Shown here: piece after piece, positions 6,262-10,887 of the stretch
How the letters are laid out: the number at the start of each line of letters is the position of its first letter
How positions within the stretch are numbered: the stretch's first letter is position 1
Source: Rickettsia typhi
Lineage (GTDB): Bacteria > Pseudomonadota > Alphaproteobacteria > Rickettsiales > Deianiraeaceae
DNA: 10,887 bases
Direction of reading: 5' to 3'
NCBI GenBank assembly: GCA_945861605.1
Contig: CAMAVG010000027.1
Span: forward strand, 1 to 10,887
The notes under the pieces: model-generated
What the model saw: the letters and a program-made list of their open reading frames with translations, nothing else
Database searches by the model: none
Told to the model about the DNA's origin: nothing
Program-made: the position numbers and the translations under genes

Positions 6262-6891
6262 TTACGGGTATAAAAGTTTGTGCTTCCATGTGTTATTTTC
6301 CAAAGTATATTTATTGCGAAGGTGGAGTCTGTGTTCGCCGTCAATCCAAAATTCAAATTCTTGAGGCGTTATTCTGAAACCTTTCCAGTGTGGTGGGCGA
6401 ATAATTGAAGCATCGGATTTATGTGCTGTTTCGAAATTATGAAATTCGTCTTGAAGAGTTTCGTATGATTCAAGTTCGCTTGATTGTTTTGAAACGCAAG
6501 CACCCATTTGGCTTATGCGATGCCTTGATGCGAAGTATTCATCGGATTCAGAAGCGGAAACTTCGGAAACTTTTCCGTATATGCGAATTTGTTTTCCAAG
6601 TGGTGCCCAGTAGAAATTCACTTCAGCTTGTGGGTTTTTTTGTAAATTTTTTCCTTTTTGGGAATTAGAATTTGTGAAAAATGTGAAACCCTGTTCGCTG
6701 AATTGCTTTAGGAGGACGATTCGGACGGATGGTCTGCCTGAACCTGATGCGGTGGCGAGGCTCATGGCGGTGGCATCGTGGATTTCCTTCGTGTTTTTGG
6801 CCTGTGTGAGCCAGTTGGTAAACATTTCAAATGGATTTTGTGAGAAATCCGCGGAAGAGTTGAACATTTGTAGGGTTTCTTTTGACATCAT
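6262..6891 (-). CDS. pdxH: Pyridoxamine/pyridoxine 5'-phosphate oxidase
   Basis: PdxH uses FMN and oxygen to oxidise pyridoxamine or pyridoxine 5'-phosphate to pyridoxal 5'-phosphate, the last step of synthesis and salvage. The 209-residue product matches the family throughout: RPSVRIVLLK (53-62, FMN-binding region), FTFFTNSNSQKG (69-80), VNFYWAPLGKQIRIYG (91-106), ESDEYFASR (115-123), RPPHWKGFRITPQEFEFW (165-182), the substrate-binding RLHLR (188-192), and the typical W...LYP ending (202-209). Translation may start at either of two adjacent ATGs. No Shine-Dalgarno is seen. It is the first gene of the minus-strand unit with the RDD protein, PBP1A and plsC; the RDD ATG follows 1 nt after its stop. 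There is no obvious functional link to the cell-wall genes, and no other vitamin B6 gene is in the window. Confidence 0.97.
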   Translation of the reverse strand: MMSKETLQMFNSSADFSQNPFEMFTNWLTQAKNTKEIHDATAMSLATASGSGRPSVRIVLLKQFSEQGFTFFTNSNSQKGKNLQKNPQAEVNFYWAPLGKQIRIYGKVSEVSASESDEYFASRHRISQMGACVSKQSSELESYETLQDEFHNFETAHKSDASIIRPPHWKGFRITPQEFEFWIDGEHRLHLRNKYTLENNTWKHKLLYP

Positions 6892-6930
6892 TGCAAATAA
6901 AACTATTCAAAAACGATTCGCTAGAAAATG

Positions 6931-6990
6931 AAATGTCAAGTTTTTTAAATTTAGCATTAAGCTTTGCAGAAATTATAATTCTTGACATTT
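6931..6990. repeat. 10-bp inverted repeat formed by two divergent -35 boxes
   Basis: AAATGTCAAG (6931-6940) and CTTGACATTT (6981-6990) are perfect reverse complements, separated by 40 bp. Each contains the -35 hexamer of one divergent promoter, for pdxH (leftward) and mlaC (rightward). The symmetry may simply reflect two consensus -35 boxes with similar flanks, or may allow one regulator to act on both units. Confidence 0.55.
6934..6949 (-). promoter_or_regulatory. -35 region for the pdxH-RDD-PBP1A-plsC unit
   Basis: On the minus strand an exact TTGACA (6939-6934) lies 42 bp upstream of the pdxH ATG. No good -10 stands at normal spacing: the best match at 15 bp, AATCGT, fits only three of six bases. 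The 16 bp TTTAAAAAACTTGACA are identical to those at the pdhA promoter (1369-1354), which supports a shared promoter element despite the weak -10. Confidence 0.45.
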
Positions 6991-7010
6991 TGAAAAAATC
7001 GAAGTATAAT
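6982..7010 (+). promoter_or_regulatory. Consensus sigma-70 promoter for mlaC-mraY
   Basis: TTGACA (6982-6987) and TATAAT (7005-7010) are both exact consensus matches, separated by the optimal 17 bp. Transcription would start near 7017, leaving an approximately 30-nt leader before the mlaC ATG at 7047. This is the strongest promoter in the window and implies constitutive, high transcription unless a repressor acts. Confidence 0.85.
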
Positions 7011-7046
7011 ATTATTATATAATGAAAATCAATATACAACACATAC

Positions 7047-7622
7047 ATGAAAACATATTTCAAATTTGCATCTATTTTATTTTTCTTTTTTTCATCCGCA
7101 TTCGCACAAGCACAGGATTGCGAATCTTTTGCGGTCAAAATTCTTGATTACAGCCAAAAAAATGTTTCGTTGTCGCAGAAAAAAACCTTTCTTTTGGAAT
7201 ACATTGACACAAAATTCATCACAAAATTTGTCCTTGGGTCAAATTGGAGGAGTCTCTCCCCAGAACAAAGGAAGGAATTTTTTGATGTCTATTCAAAATA
7301 TGTTGTTTATAAATACGCAATATACCTGAGCCAATACAAACTCATTAGCTACAAAATCACCAGTGCGACGAGCGATAAAAGGCGTGAAAATGTATGCAAT
7401 GCAATCGCAGTTGTGACGACAAAAGTCAATGGTCAAAACACTGATATCGCACTCACTGGGGTAATTTCCACTGCTGATGATAAATTTTTAATGCAGGATA
7501 TCATCTTCAAAAACCTAAGTATTTTGCAAATTCAACAGCAGGAAATCTCAAGCTTGGTTAAATCTGAAGGCTATGAAAAAACCATTAAAATTTTAAAAGA
7601 CTTCGTTGATTCCCAAAAATAA
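7047..7622 (+). CDS. mlaC: MlaC-family periplasmic phospholipid-binding protein
   Basis: MlaC proteins (Ttg2D/toluene-tolerance family) carry phospholipids across the periplasm between the outer membrane and the inner-membrane MlaFEDB transporter. The 191-residue product has a signal peptide (residues 1 to about 20-22; a hydrophobic core LFFFFSSAFA then QAQD). The family core follows: EYIDTKFITKFVLGSNWRSL (51-70), SPEQRKEFFDVYSKYVVYKY (71-90), YLSQYK (93-98), and FLMQDIIFKNLSI with a QQEISSL helix (147-170). The start is the ATG at 7047, about 30 nt after the predicted transcription start and without a Shine-Dalgarno. mlaF, mlaE, mlaD and mlaB are not adjacent; the next gene is mraY. The family call is good, but the exact partner transporter is inferred. 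Confidence 0.88.
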   Translation: MKTYFKFASILFFFFSSAFAQAQDCESFAVKILDYSQKNVSLSQKKTFLLEYIDTKFITKFVLGSNWRSLSPEQRKEFFDVYSKYVVYKYAIYLSQYKLISYKITSATSDKRRENVCNAIAVVTTKVNGQNTDIALTGVISTADDKFLMQDIIFKNLSILQIQQQEISSLVKSEGYEKTIKILKDFVDSQK

Positions 7623-8568
7623 TTTTTTCTTTTTTGTGTTGTTGAGCCCAATCGTTATTAGTGCCGTTGCGTTTGTTTTTTCGATTGCATTCTATTACGC
7701 AGTGCGAAAGTTCAATTTGGTGAAATTTGTTCAACCTCAAAGGGATTTCATCGCAGGTAATCAAGAAAAAGCTAAGTATAAACCAGTGCCTTGTGGAGGC
7801 ATTGTGTTCTTTTTTTTATTTACACTCTACTCGTTCGTGAATAATAGTATTGATTACAAATTCTTCACAATTGCGGGTTTTTTTGCGATAGGACTCATTG
7901 ACGATATAATTAAAATTACGAAAAAATCGCATATTACATTCCTTACTGGGAGGGTGAGAATCCTTTTAGAGATTGCCATTTGTTTATTTTTTGCGTATAA
8001 CTTCCTTGGCGGCAATTCATATATATTCACGATCAAAAACCTCGCAATAGACATTCCATTCTTGATAGGAATTCCAGTCATCGCTTTTGTGATAATCGGC
8101 ACTGCGAATGCTGTGAATTTGACTGATGGTCAGGACGCACTTGCCGGCAAAACGGTTTTGGCGAATTTGCTTTTTCTTCTTGCACTGTTTGGATTTGATG
8201 GTTCGATTTTAGTGTTGATTTTTGCGATTTTGGCGTTCCTTTTGTTTAATTCCAAGCCGGCGACTATCTACATGGGGGATTCCGGAAGCCTATTTCTTGG
8301 TTCGTTTTTGGCGGTGTTTTTTCTTAATCATAAAATTGAATTCCTTCTTCCATTGACGGGAATCGTCTTTGTGATGGAAGCCTGTTCCGTGATTTTACAA
8401 GTCTACTATTTCAAGCTGACAAAAGGCAAGAGAATCTTTAAAATGTCACCGCTTCACCACCATTTTGAACTCTCGGGCTTTAGCGAGGAAAAAACCGTAA
8501 CGCTTGCATTTGTTGTGACGGCAATCGCATCGATGATAGCTTATTACATCATGGCGGGTGTCGTATAA
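7606..8568 (+). CDS. mraY: Phospho-N-acetylmuramoyl-pentapeptide transferase (MraY), short and divergent
   Basis: MraY transfers phospho-MurNAc-pentapeptide from UDP to undecaprenyl phosphate, forming lipid I, the substrate of MurG. From a TTG at 7606 the product has 320 residues, with about ten hydrophobic segments; proteobacterial MraY is usually near 360. The key blocks are present: IDD (98-100), NAVNLTDGQDALAG (168-181), MGDSGS (223-228), and a very typical VILQVYYFK...RIFKMSPLHHHFE (262-288). Several positions differ from the usual pattern: KPVPCGG replaces TPTMGG, and DGQDALAG replaces DGLDGLA. There is no ATG near the start. The TTG overlaps the end of mlaC by 17 bp, and a GTG at 7636 is the alternative. 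HHHFE favours MraY over the related WecA group. Confidence 0.9.
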   Translation: MIPKNNFFFFVLLSPIVISAVAFVFSIAFYYAVRKFNLVKFVQPQRDFIAGNQEKAKYKPVPCGGIVFFFLFTLYSFVNNSIDYKFFTIAGFFAIGLIDDIIKITKKSHITFLTGRVRILLEIAICLFFAYNFLGGNSYIFTIKNLAIDIPFLIGIPVIAFVIIGTANAVNLTDGQDALAGKTVLANLLFLLALFGFDGSILVLIFAILAFLLFNSKPATIYMGDSGSLFLGSFLAVFFLNHKIEFLLPLTGIVFVMEACSVILQVYYFKLTKGKRIFKMSPLHHHFELSGFSEEKTVTLAFVVTAIASMIAYYIMAGVV

Positions 8569-8788
8569 AAACTTCCTTGATGAATTCGAGAAATCCTTGC
8601 CGCCGTTTCTTAAAAAGAATTCGCGAGAAATTGCTGGTGATATAATTGATTTGATGAAGTTCGCTCTTGAAAATGACGGGCTTGAAATCCGTGGAATTCT
8701 TTCGATGAAATCCGAGAAAGGTTTGGAGAGAAAAACCATAAAGTTTAAGGATCTAACAAAGCATAGTCCAAACGAATTTGATGCTTGA
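8558..8788 (+). CDS. Hypothetical 76-residue protein, weakly HU/IHF-like
   Basis: I do not recognise this product with certainty. The frame starts at GTG 8558, overlaps the mraY end by 11 bp and has no other early start; a GGCGG just upstream could help initiation. It is rich in Lys, Glu and Asp and has no membrane segment or signal peptide. The first 40 residues look helical, followed by LEIRGILSM (42-50). The pattern of two helices, then an xEIRGxxS strand, resembles the first half of HU/IHF DNA-binding proteins. The conserved arm with the RNP tip is not visible, and at 76 residues it is shorter than HU (about 90). It may be a divergent or degraded HU-like protein or something unrelated. 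Tight coupling to mraY supports real translation. Confidence 0.6.
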   Translation: MSYKNFLDEFEKSLPPFLKKNSREIAGDIIDLMKFALENDGLEIRGILSMKSEKGLERKTIKFKDLTKHSPNEFDA

Positions 8789-8812
8789 CAAATACTTCAA
8801 AGCCATTATTTT
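8785..8812 (+). promoter_or_regulatory. Predicted promoter for alaS
   Basis: TTGACA at 8785-8790 is followed after 16 bp by TATTTT (8807-8812, four of six -10 matches). The -35 box contains the TGA stop (8786-8788) of the preceding small gene, so the two transcription units abut without a visible terminator between them. Transcription would start near 8819, giving a leader of about 15 nt. Confidence 0.5.
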
Positions 8813-8833
8813 TCCTAAATTTTCACAGATTCA

Positions 8834-10887
8834 ATGAAACTTCACCAGCAAATTCGCAATCAATTTACTGAATTTTTTCAAAACAACAGCCACGCAATCG
8901 TGCGTTCTTCCCCACTCACACCTGAAGATTCAACCCTTCTTTTCACAAATTCGGGAATGGTTCAGTTTAAGGATTACTTTGCCGGAAATTTGGAGTCCCC
9001 ACACAAGCGCGCGACTACCGTTCAAAAATGTGTTCGTGCTGGCGGAAAACACAACGATCTTGATAATGTCGGCTATACGAATCGTCATCACACATTTTTT
9101 GAAATGCTCGGGAACTTTTCATTTGGCGATTATTTCAAAGAAGAGGCAATTGAATTTGCGTGGAATTTCTTGACGAATGAGGTTAAATTGGATAAAAACC
9201 GCCTCCACATAACGGTTTATCACACGGATGATGAGGCGTATGGCATCTGGAAAAAATTTGTTAGCGAAGACAAAATCATCAAAATTTCAACAAACGATAA
9301 CTTCTGGCAAGTTGGAAATGTTGGCCCGTGTGGTCCTTGTTCGGAGATTTTCTACGATTACGGAGACACAATTTTTGGCGATCGCCCCGGAACAAAAAAC
9401 GAAGACGGTGCAAGATTTACGGAGATCTGGAACCTTGTATTCATGCAAAATTTCATTCACGAAAATGGAACGATAACCGACCTCCCAAAGAAAAATATCG
9501 ATACCGGAATGGGACTTGAAAGACTTCTTTCCGTTCTTGAAGGCACGGTTGATAACTACTCCACAACGCTTTTTCGCGAATTAATTGGCGAAATTTCTGA
9601 TATCACAAAAATTCAACCATCGGCAAATCTTTTTACGGCAAATGGCGATATCTCCAAGTTCTCGCAAAATGATTTTGCACTTCGAATTCTCTCGGATCAC
9701 ATTCGCTCGATCTCATTTCTAATTGCGGACGGCGTTCTTCCAAGTAACGAGGGCAGGGGGTATGTCCTTCGCAGAATAATTCGCCGTGCGTTGAAATCGG
9801 CTTATTTTGCGGGCGTAAAAACCTCGTTTTTGCCACAGATTTCGCAGGTTTTGATCAACCAAATGGGCGAAACTTATGGCGAATTGAACCAAGCAAGGGA
9901 GTTAATCTTGGCACAGACGCTCTCCGAAGAGGAAAAATTCATGGAACTTTTGCCACGAGGCGTGAGGGTTTTGGAAAAAGAGGCGGCTTCTCACATTAAA
10001 AATGGCGTTCTTGCTGGCGATTTTGCCTTCAAACTTTACGATACCTACGGCTTCCCACTGGATATCACGCTTGAAATCGCACAGAAATATGGCGTGAAAA
10101 CCATCGATGAACAAGCCTTTGAACGCGAAATGGAAATTCAACAACAACGAAGCAAAAAAAGTTGGAAAACGACCAATGATACCGAGCTAGATGTCCTCAA
10201 AAAAGCAATTTCGCACTTGCCTGAAACGGAATTTTTGGGCTATGATTCTTTAAAATGCGAAGCAAAAACGCTTTACATTCAAGATTCCTGCATGGTCTTT
10301 GATCGCACGGTTTTCTATGCAGAATCTGGAGGGCAGTCCTCCGATGCCGGCACGATTTCAGGAATTCAAGTGCTTGATGTTCAAAAAATCGATGGCAGAT
10401 TTATCCATTACTTAGCGGAAAATTTACCAAGCAATTTGAAAAAAGTTGAAATGATTGTTGATGCTGGAAATCGTCAAAATATTTCCGCGAACCACACTGC
10501 GACGCATTTATTGCACAGTGTTTTGCGTCGAAAATATGGCGAAGCGTTGGTGCAAAAAGGGTCTTCCGTTCGTTGCGATGGCTTCCGCTTCGATTTCTCA
10601 CATTCAAAGCCAATAACACTTGCGGAGATCCACGAAATTGAGCTTGCTGTGAATGCGAGAATTGCGGATAATTTGCAAACTACGGTGCGGATTTGTTCGA
10701 AAAATGAGGCTGAAAAGCTTGGTGCTATGGCACTTTTTGGCGAAAAATATGGTGATTCAGTGCGAGTAATATCCGCAGGCGATTCCGTTGAACTTTGCGG
10801 TGGAATTCATGCAAAATCCACGGGAGAAATCGGTTTTTTTAAAATTATTTCACAAGGTGCCGTTGCCTCGGGTGTGCGTCGAATTGA
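8834..10887 (+). CDS. alaS: Alanyl-tRNA synthetase (C-terminal end outside the window)
   Basis: AlaRS activates alanine, charges tRNA-Ala and removes mischarged serine or glycine. The frame runs open from ATG 8834 to the window edge, giving 684 codons; the full protein is usually about 870-880 residues. The aminoacylation core is intact: FTNSGMVQFK (37-46), NRHHTFFEMLGNFSFGDYF (83-101), GPCGPCSEI (164-172), and motif 3 GMGLERLLS (225-233). The helical tRNA-recognition domain includes NEGRGYVLRRIIRRA (305-319). The editing domain starts near FYAESGGQ (494-501) and has both zinc-binding pairs, HTATH (554-558) and CGGIH (655-659), so serine editing should be functional. It is preceded by its own promoter and has no Shine-Dalgarno. 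Whether the C-Ala oligomerisation domain is present cannot be seen. Confidence 0.98.
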   Translation, partial: MKLHQQIRNQFTEFFQNNSHAIVRSSPLTPEDSTLLFTNSGMVQFKDYFAGNLESPHKRATTVQKCVRAGGKHNDLDNVGYTNRHHTFFEMLGNFSFGDYFKEEAIEFAWNFLTNEVKLDKNRLHITVYHTDDEAYGIWKKFVSEDKIIKISTNDNFWQVGNVGPCGPCSEIFYDYGDTIFGDRPGTKNEDGARFTEIWNLVFMQNFIHENGTITDLPKKNIDTGMGLERLLSVLEGTVDNYSTTLFRELIGEISDITKIQPSANLFTANGDISKFSQNDFALRILSDHIRSISFLIADGVLPSNEGRGYVLRRIIRRALKSAYFAGVKTSFLPQISQVLINQMGETYGELNQARELILAQTLSEEEKFMELLPRGVRVLEKEAASHIKNGVLAGDFAFKLYDTYGFPLDITLEIAQKYGVKTIDEQAFEREMEIQQQRSKKSWKTTNDTELDVLKKAISHLPETEFLGYDSLKCEAKTLYIQDSCMVFDRTVFYAESGGQSSDAGTISGIQVLDVQKIDGRFIHYLAENLPSNLKKVEMIVDAGNRQNISANHTATHLLHSVLRRKYGEALVQKGSSVRCDGFRFDFSHSKPITLAEIHEIELAVNARIADNLQTTVRICSKNEAEKLGAMALFGEKYGDSVRVISAGDSVELCGGIHAKSTGEIGFFKIISQGAVASGVRRI

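Noticed and set aside
6261..6356. Longer N-terminus for the RDD protein, starting at 6356
   Set aside because: It lies inside pdxH in another frame. The ATG at 6260, directly after the pdxH stop, gives a normal RDD length.
7022..7141. ATG at 7022 just after the mlaC promoter as an alternative gene start
   Set aside because: It runs in another frame and stops after about 40 codons within the mlaC coding region. The product has no recognisable features, whereas the frame from 7047 gives a good signal peptide and MlaC.
7038..8102. Minus-strand open frames over mlaC and mraY
   Set aside because: They are mirror frames of well-supported genes, with no start signals or recognisable domains.
9228..9519. 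Alternative plus-strand frames within alaS
   Set aside because: alaS reads continuously from 8834 with all its motifs, so the other frames are shadows.
1..10887. CRISPR arrays, insertion sequences, tRNAs or phage genes
   Set aside because: I saw no regularly spaced repeats, transposase motifs, terminal repeats or tRNA T-loop signatures. All large frames are housekeeping genes.

Overview
This window looks like a piece of a reduced or host-associated alphaproteobacterial genome, possibly Rickettsiales-like. The DNA is AT-rich, intergenic spaces are short, and every confident gene has alphaproteobacterial-style motifs: the pyruvate dehydrogenase E1-alpha loop, the F1 gamma C-terminus, the MraY HHHFE block and MlaC. 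Genes that usually sit in conserved clusters are scattered. murG and mraY are not in a dcw cluster, atpG stands alone, and pdhA is not followed by pdhB. I identify the lineage only by recognising protein families.

Layout from left to right. Minus strand, 1-1317: pdhA, followed downstream by a murG cut off by the window edge. Positions 1318-1723 hold the pdhA promoter, a doubtful 62-residue reading frame on the plus strand, and a striking 12-bp perfect inverted repeat around the predicted -10 of the atpG promoter. atpG (plus) converges on plsC, and both stop codons lie inside one 16-bp palindrome. Minus strand, 6891 down to 2560: a compact four-gene unit pdxH, RDD-family membrane protein, class A penicillin-binding protein and plsC, with junctions of +1, -4 and +9 nt. 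A divergent promoter region (6892-7046) separates this from a plus-strand unit of mlaC, mraY and a 76-residue unknown protein, with overlapping junctions. The window ends inside alaS, which has its own promoter.

Most genes serve the cell envelope: MurG and MraY (lipid II synthesis), PBP1A (glycan polymerisation and cross-linking), PlsC (phosphatidic acid synthesis) and MlaC (phospholipid traffic between membranes). The others cover energy metabolism (PdhA, AtpG), vitamin B6 salvage (PdxH) and translation (AlaS).

Five transcription units each begin with an exact TTGACA -35 box, and no start codon has a clear Shine-Dalgarno sequence. I see no mobile element, CRISPR array, tRNA or rRNA, and no convincing novel multi-gene system. 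The most unusual points are the membrane-helix extension on MurG, the inverted repeat at the atpG promoter, and the repeated promoter motif.
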